Below, one piece after another: positions 43,352-52,430 of a stretch of DNA of 64,000 bases. The stretch comes from an uncultured Clostridium sp. Lineage in GTDB: Bacteria; Bacillota; Clostridia; Lachnospirales; Lachnospiraceae. The notes beneath the pieces are model-generated. The model worked only from the letters and a program-made list of their open reading frames with translations. It searched no databases and was not told where the DNA came from. The stretch spans positions 84,074 to 148,073 of the forward strand of contig UQMJ01000004.1 in NCBI GenBank assembly GCA_900542035.1, read 5' to 3'. The number at the start of each line of letters is the position of its first letter. Positions within the stretch are counted from its first letter, which is position 1. The position numbers and the translations under genes are program-made.

Positions 43352-44203
43352 ATGATACATCAGGTAATTCCGGTATCTGCCGGAGTGGGAGAACCAGAGG
43401 GAAAACTGTACACTTATTTGTGGGATGCATCAGAAGAACTGGAACTTGGGAAAACCAGACCCCTTATTTTAATGTGCCCAGGAGGCGCTTATAAGAGGAC
43501 GTCTGACCGAGAAGCAGAGCCGATGGCCCTTACCTTTATGGCAATGGGATACCATGTGGCAGTCCTGCGTTATTCCTGCGGAGAAGGAATCCACTATCCA
43601 ACAGCGCTTTTACAGCTGGCTAAATCGATGAAGATCATACGGGAACACGCAGAGGAATGGGGAGTCCGGAAAGACAAGATTATCGTTCAGGGCTGTTCTG
43701 CTGGGGGACATCTGGCCGCCAGTCTGGGCGTATTCTGGAAAAAGAAGGAAAACCTGTGGAGAATGATTGGCGCGGATGCAGAAACCGTAAAGCCTGACGG
43801 CCTTCTTTTGTCCTATCCGGTCATTACTGCAGGAGAATTTGCAAACCATTCCAGCATGGAAGGGCTGTTAGGGGAAAATCTGTTAAACTGTGAACGGCTA
43901 TTAGAAGAACAGTCATTAGAAAAGCACGTCAGTGAAGACGTGCCGGTAACATTTTTGTGGCACACCTTGACAGATGAGGCTGTGCCGGTACAAAATTCCC
44001 TGTTATTTTTATCCGCTCTCTGCAGCGCTCATGTGCCGGTAGAGTTCCATCTCTATCCGGAAGGCAGGCATGGTTTAGGCCTTGCAAACCGCCTGACCAT
44101 GGGACCAGGAGGAAGAGGAATCGAAGAGGGCTGCGAGAGCTGGATTGATCTGGCGAAAACCTGGCTGTCCCGCTATTTCCCATGGGATGGGGACGCACAG
44201 TAA
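43352..44203 (+). CDS. Alpha/beta-hydrolase, acetyl-esterase type
   Basis: The 283-residue protein has the HGG-like oxyanion segment CPGGAYKRTSDREAE, the nucleophile elbow QGCSAGGHLAASLG (Ser near residue 115), a likely acid Asp in WHTLTDEAVPVQNS and the catalytic His in YPEGRHGLGL. This fits bacterial acetyl-xylan-esterase-like carbohydrate esterases. Start ATG 43352 has AAGGAGG 8 bases upstream, overlapping the MATE stop. It converges on a GH88 gene 12 bases away, and both may act on plant or host glycans. Confidence 0.85.
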   Translation: MIHQVIPVSAGVGEPEGKLYTYLWDASEELELGKTRPLILMCPGGAYKRTSDREAEPMALTFMAMGYHVAVLRYSCGEGIHYPTALLQLAKSMKIIREHAEEWGVRKDKIIVQGCSAGGHLAASLGVFWKKKENLWRMIGADAETVKPDGLLLSYPVITAGEFANHSSMEGLLGENLLNCERLLEEQSLEKHVSEDVPVTFLWHTLTDEAVPVQNSLLFLSALCSAHVPVEFHLYPEGRHGLGLANRLTMGPGGRGIEEGCESWIDLAKTWLSRYFPWDGDAQ

Positions 44204-44215
44204 CCCGACTGGAAT

Positions 44216-45394
44216 TTACCAGTACAGGTTCCAGTCTTTTAAAGTCCGGATTAATGCTTCCATGTAGAAGTAGTCGCCCCAGGTGTTGCACTCGTCTACG
44301 CCGCGGTTTTTACAGGTGTTTTCCTTAGAATCGCGGGCGTAGGTTCCGTGAAGGAGAATACCGTTGGACTTGTTATAATCGCCGTTTGCGCAGTGATCCA
44401 TCAGCGCGCGGAGCATCTTATCAGCAGCTTCCAGATAGGGGGCTGCTTTTTCTTCATCCAGATACTTACACATCTCTAAGATTCCGCAGATTGCGATAGC
44501 GGAAGCAGAAGAGTCTCTTGGCTCGCTGCTGCCGGTATCAAAATCGAAATCCCAGTAAGGAACCAGATCTTCTGGCAGGTGCTCAATAAAGTAATCGGTA
44601 ACTTCAAAGAACAGATCTAAGTACTCTGGATTTTTTACATAACGGTAGCTTAACGCTGCGCCGTAAATGCCCCAGGCCTGTCCTCTGGCCCATGCGGAAC
44701 CGTTGCGGTTGCCCTGATGGGTTACGCCGTAGGTTGGCTCTCCGGTGTTGACGTCAAAGAAGTGGGTGTGGTAGGTGGAATGATCCGGTCTTACCAGACA
44801 CTTCATAGCAGTCTGGATATGGGCTTTTGCCTTATCTGCATAAGAGCTGTCTCCGGTCACTTCAGAAGCCCAGTAAAGCAGAGGAAGGTTTAAAAGGCAG
44901 TCAATGATTAAGCGGTATTCTTTCGGTTCGCCTGGATTTCCCCATGCCTGGAGGAAATTGCCGACCGTACGGAAACGCTCAGCCAAATGATCAGCAGCTA
45001 AAAGAGCGGCTTTTTTGCCGACTTCGCTGCCGGTCAGCTTATAAGCGGCAACACAGGACAAGCTGTATAAAAATCCCATGTCATGATGGTTGACATCGAT
45101 TTTCTGTTCAATCCGCTCTAAAAAGCTCTGAGCCTGGATTAAAGCGGCCTCTTTGAACGCCTCGTCGCCAGTATGTTCATAAGCAAGCCAGATACATCCG
45201 GTCCAGAAGCCAGTGGTCCATTCTACATTTTCAGTAGGCTCAAAAAAGCCGTCAAAGGAGTTGGAAGACTTGAAGCTGTGAGTAAACTCTCCCAGACTGT
45301 TGCGGACAATGCCAACGGCGCTGTCCATAGCAGAACGGCGCATAGAATCATCCGTTCCTGGATATTGTTTAATAGAGGTAAAGGTTTGAGACAT
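44216..45394 (-). CDS. GH88-family unsaturated glucuronyl hydrolase
   Basis: GH88 enzymes cleave the unsaturated glucuronyl end of oligosaccharides made by polysaccharide lyases. The 392-residue protein shows WTTGFWTGCIWLAYEH near residue 60, HHDMGFLYSLSCVAAYKLTG from residue 103 with the likely catalytic Asp105, and RNGSAWARGQAWGIYGAAL near residue 225. GH105 relatives share the fold, but the HDMGF context fits GH88. No signal peptide, so cytoplasmic. AAAGGAG precedes ATG 45394. No hyaluronate or chondroitin lyase gene is in the window. Confidence 0.86.
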   Translation of the reverse strand: MSQTFTSIKQYPGTDDSMRRSAMDSAVGIVRNSLGEFTHSFKSSNSFDGFFEPTENVEWTTGFWTGCIWLAYEHTGDEAFKEAALIQAQSFLERIEQKIDVNHHDMGFLYSLSCVAAYKLTGSEVGKKAALLAADHLAERFRTVGNFLQAWGNPGEPKEYRLIIDCLLNLPLLYWASEVTGDSSYADKAKAHIQTAMKCLVRPDHSTYHTHFFDVNTGEPTYGVTHQGNRNGSAWARGQAWGIYGAALSYRYVKNPEYLDLFFEVTDYFIEHLPEDLVPYWDFDFDTGSSEPRDSSASAIAICGILEMCKYLDEEKAAPYLEAADKMLRALMDHCANGDYNKSNGILLHGTYARDSKENTCKNRGVDECNTWGDYFYMEALIRTLKDWNLYW

Positions 45395-45508
45395 AATAAT
45401 CTCCTTTCGTAAAAGATATACACTCGTGTGTCTAACAGTTAATATAATATAAAATCCAGCAAAGATCAAGGGAAAAGAAGGAGAGGTTTGGTTCCTTTCC
45501 GGCAAAAA

Positions 45509-45557
45509 AAGAAAGACCCATTCATTTTTAGAAAAAAATCAATGAATCTTTCAAAGA
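45509..45557 (-). terminator. Imperfect inverted repeat after the pot operon
   Basis: GAAAGA and ATTCATT on the left pair with AATGAAT and CTTTC on the right. It lies just beyond the minus-strand stop of the fused permease gene (45570). Other parts of 45395-45569 hold the GH88 upstream region, with no clear promoter. Confidence 0.4.
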
Positions 45558-45569
45558 AAATGGCTTTTA

Positions 45570-47495
45570 TTAGTTTGACTTTACTTCTTTCCACATATCG
45601 TTATAGATGGAATCCGCCTCGTCTCCCAGGTACTGGAACACTTCGCTGCCTTCCAGCTCATCCATGTCTGGGAAAATGGCTTTGTTGGTCTGGATGTCTT
45701 CCTCCAGCAGCTCTTTGGCGGCATTATTCGGGGTCGAATAGGTAATGTATTCGAAGTTCATTTTTGCAATGTCCGGACGGCAGAGGAAATCAATCCATTT
45801 CTCTGCATTTTCTTTGTTGCGGGCATTGGCTGGAATGACCCAGGAGTCAAACCACAGGTTGGTTCCCTCTTCTGGAATGACGTATTCCAGGGTGTAGTCC
45901 AGTCCTAAATTTGCAACCTCATCCTGGATATACAGCATTTCTCCAGAATAAATTACGCCGACAGCGGCTTCGCCGCCGATCATTTTGTCACGGACCTGGT
46001 CGATTACATAGGCCTGAACCAGGGGCTTCTGGGCGATCAGCAGGTCGCGGGCTTCCTTCAGTTCTTCCGCATTTTCTGTATTCATGGAATACCCGAGAGA
46101 CTTTAACGCAACCATAAAGGCATCGCGTACAGAGTCCTGCATGAGAATTTCGCCTTTGTAAACCGGATTCCATAGATCCGACCATTTGGTCGGGGCTGGC
46201 GCTCCCAGTTCTTCAATCCGCTTGGTATTGTAGAGAATTCCTACTGTACCCCAGGTATAGGGAACAGAGTAGCGGTTTTGCGGATCAAAGCTTCTGGATT
46301 TTTCCAGAAACAGCGGGTCAATATTGGAAATATTCGGAATGTTGTCAAAGTTGATTTCGGCCAGCAGACCGTTTTCCGCCATTTTTTGAATCATGTAGTC
46401 AGAAGGGCAGACCACATCATAGCAGGCGGCTCCGGCCTCAATAACCGGATACATTTCCTCGTTGGTTTCAAACATATCGTAGGTAACATGGATGCCGGTT
46501 TCTTCTTCAAAAAGTTCAATTACTTCCGGATCAATGTATTCTCCCCAGTTGTAAACGTAAAGTTCGTCAGAATGACTGGCAGAATACTTTTTATAAGCGG
46601 TAAAGGAAACGGAAGCCACAATGGCAAATGCGGCAAATACCAGACAGACCTTCCGGATATTATTGTTTCTGCGCCGCTTTTTCATGGTCTCCTGAACTTT
46701 GTCAGCAGGAATGCCGGACTGGTTTTCCGGAGAAAAGTTGGAGATTAAAAGCAGGGCCAGAACCGTAACAAAAATGACGGTAGACAGCGCGTACATGGAC
46801 GGCTGGATTCCGCGGCGTACCTCGCTGTAAATCAGGGTGGACAGCGTGTTGATGCCGGCGCCTCTGGTAAAGTGGGTAATGATAAAGTCGTCCAGAGACA
46901 TGGTAAAGGCCATTAAAAATCCGGACAGGATACCAGGAAGAATATCCGGAAATACCACTTTGAAAAAGGCTTTTGCCGGAGTTGCGCCGAGATCCTGGGC
47001 CGCTTCATACGCATACCGGTCGGTCTGCCTAAGCTTTGGCATGACGTTTAACACAACATAGGGAATGTTAAAGGTAATGTGAGCTAACAGGATGGTTTTA
47101 AATCCCAGGGAAATGCCAAAGGCAATGAATACCAGCATCAGGGAAATACCGGTTACAATCTCTGAATTCAGCATGGGGATGTTGTTGACGCCCATGACAA
47201 TGGCTTTTGGAACTTTTTTCATCTGTTGGATGCCCATGGCCGCAATGGTTCCGATAATGGTAGCAAAGAGGGCAGATAAAAATGCAATTACCAGGGTATT
47301 GTAAAGTGCGTCCATAATGGCGGGGTTTTCAAACATCTGGGTATACCATTTTGCAGTAAAGCCGCCCCACTGAGTTCTGGATTTGGAATCGTTAAAGGAC
47401 AGAACCATCATAGTAAAAATCGGCGCATATAAAAACAGAAGAATCAGCACCATATAAAAATCTTCTAGAAATTTCCTGAAACTGTACTTTTTCAT
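45570..47495 (-). CDS. Fused polyamine ABC permease and substrate-binding protein (PotC-PotD)
   Basis: This 641-residue protein joins two usually separate parts of a spermidine/putrescine importer. Residues about 1-255 form the PotC permease with six membrane segments and the ATPase-contact EAAQDLGATPAKAFFKVVFP. A basic linker (KKRRRNN) and a further membrane anchor follow at about 285-305. Residues about 315-640 are a PotD-type binding domain (VYNWGEYIDPEVIELFEEETGI, CPSDYMIQKM, WGTVGILYNTKRIEE). ATG 47495 overlaps the potB stop; a GTG one codon earlier is possible. Confidence 0.92.
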   Translation of the reverse strand: MKKYSFRKFLEDFYMVLILLFLYAPIFTMMVLSFNDSKSRTQWGGFTAKWYTQMFENPAIMDALYNTLVIAFLSALFATIIGTIAAMGIQQMKKVPKAIVMGVNNIPMLNSEIVTGISLMLVFIAFGISLGFKTILLAHITFNIPYVVLNVMPKLRQTDRYAYEAAQDLGATPAKAFFKVVFPDILPGILSGFLMAFTMSLDDFIITHFTRGAGINTLSTLIYSEVRRGIQPSMYALSTVIFVTVLALLLISNFSPENQSGIPADKVQETMKKRRRNNNIRKVCLVFAAFAIVASVSFTAYKKYSASHSDELYVYNWGEYIDPEVIELFEEETGIHVTYDMFETNEEMYPVIEAGAACYDVVCPSDYMIQKMAENGLLAEINFDNIPNISNIDPLFLEKSRSFDPQNRYSVPYTWGTVGILYNTKRIEELGAPAPTKWSDLWNPVYKGEILMQDSVRDAFMVALKSLGYSMNTENAEELKEARDLLIAQKPLVQAYVIDQVRDKMIGGEAAVGVIYSGEMLYIQDEVANLGLDYTLEYVIPEEGTNLWFDSWVIPANARNKENAEKWIDFLCRPDIAKMNFEYITYSTPNNAAKELLEEDIQTNKAIFPDMDELEGSEVFQYLGDEADSIYNDMWKEVKSN

Positions 47496-48313
47496 CACAC
47501 TCTGCCCTCCCCGTTGCTGTCATATTTGGCAATCAGCGCCATACTGATGAGGATGAACACCATTAGTACCAGGGAAAGTCCGGATCCTAAATTCCAGTTG
47601 CTGCCCTTGGTAAATTCCTGTTCGATGACGTTTCCAATCAGCAGGATTTTGCTTCCTCCGAGAAGATTGGAGATAACAAAGGTGGTAAGGGCCGGAACAA
47701 ACACCATGGTAATTCCGCTGACAATGCCAGGAAGGCTTAACGGAAGCCATATGTGCAGGAACGTCTGCAGATTGCTGGCGCCCAGATCCTTGGCGGCATT
47801 GATAGTATTGTCGTCAATTTTCATTAAGATATTATAAATGGGCAGTACCATAAAAGGCAGGAAGTTATATACCATGCCTAAGATAATGGCCCAGGGCGTA
47901 TTGATAATGGCAATGTTTGGAAGATGAAGCAGGTTTAAAATGCCGTTTATGACGCCGTTTTTCTCCAGCAGCGTCTGCCAAGCCAGAGTCCTAAGCAGAA
48001 AGTTCATCCACATGGGGAGGATAAAAATAAATACAATAAAGCTTCCCGAACTGACGCCTTTTTTTCTTAAAATCATAGCCAGGGGATAGGCTAATACCAG
48101 GCAGATCAAGGTGCTTAAAAGGGAAAGACCCAGGGACAGAAACAGCGCCTTTGCGTGCTCCGGTTCCGCGATGGAAAGCACATTTGCCAGAGTAAACGCG
48201 CCTGATTTATCGGTCAGGCCGTAATAAACGATTAAGGCCAGGGGAATGATGGTAAATCCCACCATCCAGACAATATACGGGGTGGCCAGCCACTTGTTTT
48301 TCGGATTATTCAT
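47495..48313 (-). CDS. potB: Polyamine ABC transporter permease PotB
   Basis: The 272-residue permease has six membrane segments, the early LAYPLAMILRKKG segment and the ATPase-contact loop AAKDLGASNLQTFLHIWLPLSLPG near residue 180. ATG 48313 overlaps the end of potA; AGGAGG lies 12 bases upstream. An in-frame ATG at 48334 is an alternative start. It works with PotA and the fused PotC-PotD. Confidence 0.91.
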   Translation of the reverse strand: MNNPKNKWLATPYIVWMVGFTIIPLALIVYYGLTDKSGAFTLANVLSIAEPEHAKALFLSLGLSLLSTLICLVLAYPLAMILRKKGVSSGSFIVFIFILPMWMNFLLRTLAWQTLLEKNGVINGILNLLHLPNIAIINTPWAIILGMVYNFLPFMVLPIYNILMKIDDNTINAAKDLGASNLQTFLHIWLPLSLPGIVSGITMVFVPALTTFVISNLLGGSKILLIGNVIEQEFTKGSNWNLGSGLSLVLMVFILISMALIAKYDSNGEGRV

Positions 48314-49382
48314 TGACGCCCAGAGCCTCCTCATCTTCGGATGCCGGCTTATTCATAATCTGGATTTCAAAAGGTTCGATGTGAATGCCGACTTCTTGGC
48401 CTACGGGGAACATATCGGTGCTGTGAACCAGCCATTCAAATCCATTGGGGGTGGTTACTTCCATTTCATAGTGCACGCCTTTAAAGATCAGATGGGTAAC
48501 CACGCCGGTCAGAGTACCTTCTTCCGGTTTTACTAGGTCAATGTCTTCTGGCCGGATGACTACGTCTACCGGTTTGTTGTGTCCAAAGCCTTTGTCTACG
48601 CAGGGGAACTTAGCGCCGAAGATTTCAACCAGCTCATCCTGCAGCATGATGCCGTCTACAATGTTGCTTTCTCCGATAAAGTCTGCAACAAAGGCATTTT
48701 CCGGCTCATTGTAAATCTGTTCAGGAGATCCCATCTGCTGGATATAGCCCTGGTTCATAACTACGATGGTGTCGGACATGGTCAGCGCTTCTTCCTGGTC
48801 GTGGGTAACGTAGATAAAAGTAATGCCCAGCTCGTTTTTCAGACGGATCAGCTCGTACTGCATATCCTGACGGAGCTTTAGATCCAGGGCGCCTAACGGT
48901 TCGTCTAAAAGAAGGAGCTTCGGTTCATTTACAATGGCTCTTGCAATGGCGATCCGCTGCTGCTGGCCGCCGCTTAAAGAATCTACGCTTCGGTTTTCAA
49001 AGCCGTCTAAGTTTACCAGTTTTAAGGCATATTTGATTTTGTCGTCAATATAAGACTTGGATTTCCCCTTGATTTTTAATCCAAAGGCAATATTTTCTGC
49101 AATATTCATATGAGGAAACAAAGCGTATTTCTGGAATACCGTATTTAACTGCCGCTTGTTGGGCGGAAGTTTGGTAATGTCGCTGCCTTCAAAGATTACC
49201 TTTCCGGAATCCGGCTTCTCGAAGCCGCCGATAATGCGCAGGGTAGTAGTTTTGCCGCAGCCGCTGGGGCCAAGAAGGGTAACGAAGGTGTTTTCTTTTA
49301 CGGACAGGCAAAGGTCGTCTAAAACCATATCCCCGTCAAAACTTTTGCTGATATTTACCAAATCAATTAATGACTGATTCAT
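48306..49382 (-). CDS. potA: Polyamine ABC transporter ATPase PotA
   Basis: The 358-residue protein has Walker A GPSGCGKTT near residue 38, Q-loop, signature LSGGQQQRIAIARA, Walker B LLLLDEPLGALD and the switch His in VTHDQEEAL. A C-terminal TOBE-type regulatory domain (about residues 240-350, with VVIRPEDIDLV) follows. It powers polyamine or a related import. AGGAGG precedes ATG 49382. Second gene of the operon after the XRE/cupin regulator. Confidence 0.94.
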   Translation of the reverse strand: MNQSLIDLVNISKSFDGDMVLDDLCLSVKENTFVTLLGPSGCGKTTTLRIIGGFEKPDSGKVIFEGSDITKLPPNKRQLNTVFQKYALFPHMNIAENIAFGLKIKGKSKSYIDDKIKYALKLVNLDGFENRSVDSLSGGQQQRIAIARAIVNEPKLLLLDEPLGALDLKLRQDMQYELIRLKNELGITFIYVTHDQEEALTMSDTIVVMNQGYIQQMGSPEQIYNEPENAFVADFIGESNIVDGIMLQDELVEIFGAKFPCVDKGFGHNKPVDVVIRPEDIDLVKPEEGTLTGVVTHLIFKGVHYEMEVTTPNGFEWLVHSTDMFPVGQEVGIHIEPFEIQIMNKPASEDEEALGVNE

Positions 49383-49407
49383 AGCGTCCTCCTAAAGTAA
49401 GAATGGT

Positions 49408-49941
49408 TTAAAAACTTGGCGGAGAGCTGACCCATAGGACAGAAGCTCCGGTTTTGCTGGTCAGGTAATGGGGTTTTTCGCAGCTGTAATAAAAGGCGTC
49501 GCCCTTTTTGGCTTTGTACACGGCAGAACCCACATGGATGGAGATGGAACCCTGAAGCACATAGCCGAATTCTTCTCCTTCATGGGGAACGTCCTGGCAG
49601 GTAGAACCGCCGGCTTTCAGTGTGAGAAGAATCGGTTCCATAGAATTTTTCTGGGCGTTGGGAATCAGCCAGCGGACAGAATTAGAAAGCTCTGGATCTT
49701 CTTTCTCAAAAAAATCGTTTTTCCCAAATACAATCTGTTCTTCGTCTGTTTCGTTGAAAAACTCGCCGATGGATGTACCCAGGCACTGCAGGATATCCAT
49801 CAGGGTGGCAATGGAAGGAGAAGTTAAATCCCGCTCCAGCTGGGAGATAAATCCCTTTGACAATTCCGTACGGTCTGCCAGCTCTTCCTGGGTAAGGCCA
49901 TTTAAAATACGGAGTTCTTTTAATTTTGCACCGATTTGCAT
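49408..49941 (-). CDS. XRE-family regulator with cupin domain (PuuR-like)
   Basis: The 177-residue protein has an N-terminal helix-turn-helix (LKELRILNGLTQEELADRTELSKGFISQLERDL split over residues 6-38) and a C-terminal cupin (DVPHEGEEFGYVLQGSISIHVG, KKGDAFYYSCEKPHYL). This architecture is typical of regulators that sense polyamines or similar ligands. It is the first gene of the pot operon, and repeated sites at 49965 and 50003 lie between it and its promoter, so autoregulation is likely. AGGAGG precedes ATG. Confidence 0.88.
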   Translation of the reverse strand: MQIGAKLKELRILNGLTQEELADRTELSKGFISQLERDLTSPSIATLMDILQCLGTSIGEFFNETDEEQIVFGKNDFFEKEDPELSNSVRWLIPNAQKNSMEPILLTLKAGGSTCQDVPHEGEEFGYVLQGSISIHVGSAVYKAKKGDAFYYSCEKPHYLTSKTGASVLWVSSPPSF

Positions 49942-49964
49942 CAGATGCCTCCTTGTAAAATAAA

Positions 49965-50021
49965 AGTTTAGAAATACTAACTGACGATAAAAATAAAGAA
50001 AAAGTTTACAAATAATAAACT
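49965..50021. promoter_or_regulatory. Two similar operator-like sites before the pot operon regulator
   Basis: AGTTTAGAAATACTAACT (49965-49982) and AGTTTACAAATAATAAACT (50003-50021) share AGTTTA-x-AAATA and are each imperfectly or perfectly palindromic (AGTTTA...TAAACT in the second). They are 38 bases apart, both downstream of the minus-strand promoter. Confidence 0.55.
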
Positions 50022-50032
50022 ACCAAAAACAC

Positions 50033-50060
50033 ATTATACTCGCATATACAGGGGTGTCAA
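50033..50060 (-). promoter_or_regulatory. Predicted promoter of the pot operon
   Basis: On the minus strand TTGACA (50060-50055) and TATAAT (50038-50033) have a 16-bp spacer. Confidence 0.75.
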
Positions 50061-50080
50061 TACTTTCTGATAGATTTTTG

Positions 50081-50109
50081 TTAACAAAAAAGAATTTTTA
50101 TGTTATGAT
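50081..50109 (+). promoter_or_regulatory. Predicted promoter of the lactonase gene
   Basis: TTAACA (50081-50086) and TATGAT (50104-50109) have a 17-bp spacer, about 57 bases before ATG 50166. Confidence 0.6.
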
Positions 50110-50165
50110 AGCATCAGTGTATCTTGATGCTGATTAGAAGGGAAAATTTAGGAGGAAGTTTTACC

Positions 50166-51224
50166 ATGGAAGGGAAATATATGGCTTATGTAGGCTCCTA
50201 CTCCTACACAGGCAAAGCGAAGGGAATTACGGTATATGATGTAGATGTCGAGAAAGGTACCTTTATAGAGCGCTGCGAAGTAGATGTGGACAATTCTTCA
50301 TATGTGATTGCGTCCAGCGACGGCAAGACGCTGTATTCCATTGCAGATGAAGGCGTTGTATCATTCCGGATTTTGCCAAATGGCGCGCTGACCCGTTTAA
50401 ACAGCGCCAATATCAAGGGAATGAGAGGCTGCCATCTTTCTACGGACGCGGCGGATAAATACGTATTCGTTTCCGGCTATCATGACGGAAAAGCTACCAT
50501 ATTAAAACTGAACAAGGACGGATCCGTAGGAAATATTGTAGACGGCGTATTCCATAAAGGCTACGGCAGCGTGGCAGAACGTAACTTCCGTCCTCATGTC
50601 AGCTGTACCAGAAGGACGCCGGACAATAAATACGTTATGGCTGCCGACTTGGGAATTGACCAGGTAAAGATTTACCGGTTTGATGAAAAAGAGGAAAAAC
50701 TGGTGCAGGTAGACGCAATCCGCTGCGAGAGAGAGTCTGCGCCCAGACATTTCCGGTTCAGCGCAGACGGCCGGTTCATCTACCTGATGTATGAGATAAA
50801 AAATGTAATTGACGTATTTACTTACGAGACAGGAGACAGAGCGCCCAGAATTGAGAAAATCCAGACGATTTCTACAGTTGCGGAGCAGAAGGACAATGGC
50901 AATCTGACTGCGGCCTGCGCAATGCGTCTGTCTCCGGATGAAAAATATCTGTACTGCACCAATGCAGGAGACAACGTGGTAACGGTTTATTCCAGGGATG
51001 AAGAAACCGGTCTTCTGGAGATGCTGTTCAGCCTTCCAGTCAGCGGCGATTATCCAAAAGATCTGGCTATTTTTCCGGATCAGAAGCATATTGCGTCATT
51101 AAACCACGACAGCGGCACCATTACATTTTTTGCCATGGATTATGAAAAAAAACAGATGGTAATGAGCAGCAGGGAAATCCTGGTCAATGAGCCAAACTGC
51201 TGCGTCATTGTAAAGGTTCAGTAA
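50166..51224 (+). CDS. Lactonase-family beta-propeller protein
   Basis: The 352-residue protein matches the Pgl/YbhE-type seven-bladed propeller family (MAYVGSYSYTGKAKGITVYDVD, RPHVSCTRRTPDNKYVMAADLG, PRHFRFSADGRFIYLMYE, AMRLSPDEKYLYCTN). Characterised members hydrolyse 6-phosphogluconolactone; others have unclear roles. ATG 50166 is chosen from TAGGAGG upstream; the frame opens at 50124. It is followed by aroC after 33 bases. Confidence 0.85.
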   Translation: MEGKYMAYVGSYSYTGKAKGITVYDVDVEKGTFIERCEVDVDNSSYVIASSDGKTLYSIADEGVVSFRILPNGALTRLNSANIKGMRGCHLSTDAADKYVFVSGYHDGKATILKLNKDGSVGNIVDGVFHKGYGSVAERNFRPHVSCTRRTPDNKYVMAADLGIDQVKIYRFDEKEEKLVQVDAIRCERESAPRHFRFSADGRFIYLMYEIKNVIDVFTYETGDRAPRIEKIQTISTVAEQKDNGNLTAACAMRLSPDEKYLYCTNAGDNVVTVYSRDEETGLLEMLFSLPVSGDYPKDLAIFPDQKHIASLNHDSGTITFFAMDYEKKQMVMSSREILVNEPNCCVIVKVQ

Positions 51225-51257
51225 GAGAAGGAAAACAAACAGCGAGGAGACGGCATT

Positions 51258-52394
51258 ATGGCAGGTTCCACACTGGGAACAATATGGAAGATTACAACTT
51301 GGGGAGAATCTCATGGGGCAGGCGTCGGAGTAGTCATTGACGGCTGTCCGGCAGGACTTCCCTTAGCAGAAGAGGACGTCCAGGCATATCTGGATCGGAG
51401 AAAGCCTGGCCAGAGCCGCTTTACAACCCAGAGACAGGAAGGGGATAAAGCGGAGATTTTGTCCGGCGTATTTGAAGGGCGCACCACAGGTACGCCCATT
51501 GCCATGTTTGTACGCAACCAGGATCAGAGATCCAAAGACTACAGCAACATTATGGACATTTACCGTCCAGGACACGCAGACTATACCTTTGACCAGAAGT
51601 ATGGTTTTCGGGATTATCGGGGAGGCGGCCGTTCTTCTGGACGAGAGACCATTGGAAGAGTGGCGGCCGGAGCAGTGGCGGCCAAATTTCTGGAAAGCCT
51701 GGGAATTACCATACGGGCGTTTTCCAAGTCCATCGGTCCGGTATCGGTAAGTCTGGAACGGTTTGACTGGAGCGAACGGGAAAAGAACCGTCTGTATATG
51801 CCGGATGCCCAGGCGGCAAAGGATGCGGAACACTATCTGGAAGAACTGATGAAACAGAAAAATTCAGCCGGAGGCGTAATCCAGTGCGAGATAGACGGCC
51901 TGCCGACAGGGATTGGAGAGCCGGTATTTGATAAGTTAAACGCCAGTCTGGCAAAAGCGGTCATGTCCATTGGAGCCGTAAAGGGCTTTGAAATCGGCGA
52001 TGGATTCCAGGCGGCTGCATCCAATGGAAAAGACAATAACGATCCGTTCTGCCTGGATGAACATGGACAGATTTCGAAAAAGACCAATCATTCCGGCGGC
52101 ATTTTAGGTGGAATCAGCGATGGAAGCAAACTGACTTTTCGGGCGGCCTTTAAGCCGACTCCTTCCATTGCGGCTGTCCAGGAGACGGTAAACCGTCAGG
52201 GACAGGAAAAACAAATAGAGATAAGGGGCCGCCACGACCCGATTATTGTCCCCAGGGCAGTGGTAGTAGTAGAGGCAATGGCGGCGCTTACCATAGCAGA
52301 TTTGCTGCTGGTATCCATGACGTCCAGATTGGACAGAATCCAGGCGTTTTTTGCTTACTCGGAAGCGCTGGCAGAAGAACAGGAAGAGAGATAA
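51258..52394 (+). CDS. aroC: Chorismate synthase
   Basis: AroC makes chorismate from EPSP using reduced FMN, closing the shikimate pathway. The 378-residue protein begins with the typical STLGTIWKITTWGESHG. It also has the signatures RPGHADYTFDQKYGFRDYRGGGRSSGRETIGRVAAGA (read in segments near residue 100), FEIGDGFQAAASNGKDNNDPF and GRHDPIIVPRAVVVVEAM. No other aro genes are adjacent. GAGGAG precedes ATG. Confidence 0.96.
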   Translation: MAGSTLGTIWKITTWGESHGAGVGVVIDGCPAGLPLAEEDVQAYLDRRKPGQSRFTTQRQEGDKAEILSGVFEGRTTGTPIAMFVRNQDQRSKDYSNIMDIYRPGHADYTFDQKYGFRDYRGGGRSSGRETIGRVAAGAVAAKFLESLGITIRAFSKSIGPVSVSLERFDWSEREKNRLYMPDAQAAKDAEHYLEELMKQKNSAGGVIQCEIDGLPTGIGEPVFDKLNASLAKAVMSIGAVKGFEIGDGFQAAASNGKDNNDPFCLDEHGQISKKTNHSGGILGGISDGSKLTFRAAFKPTPSIAAVQETVNRQGQEKQIEIRGRHDPIIVPRAVVVVEAMAALTIADLLLVSMTSRLDRIQAFFAYSEALAEEQEER

Positions 52395-52430
52395 TAGAAG
52401 AAATACAGGAAAAAAAGGAGAATGAATCAT

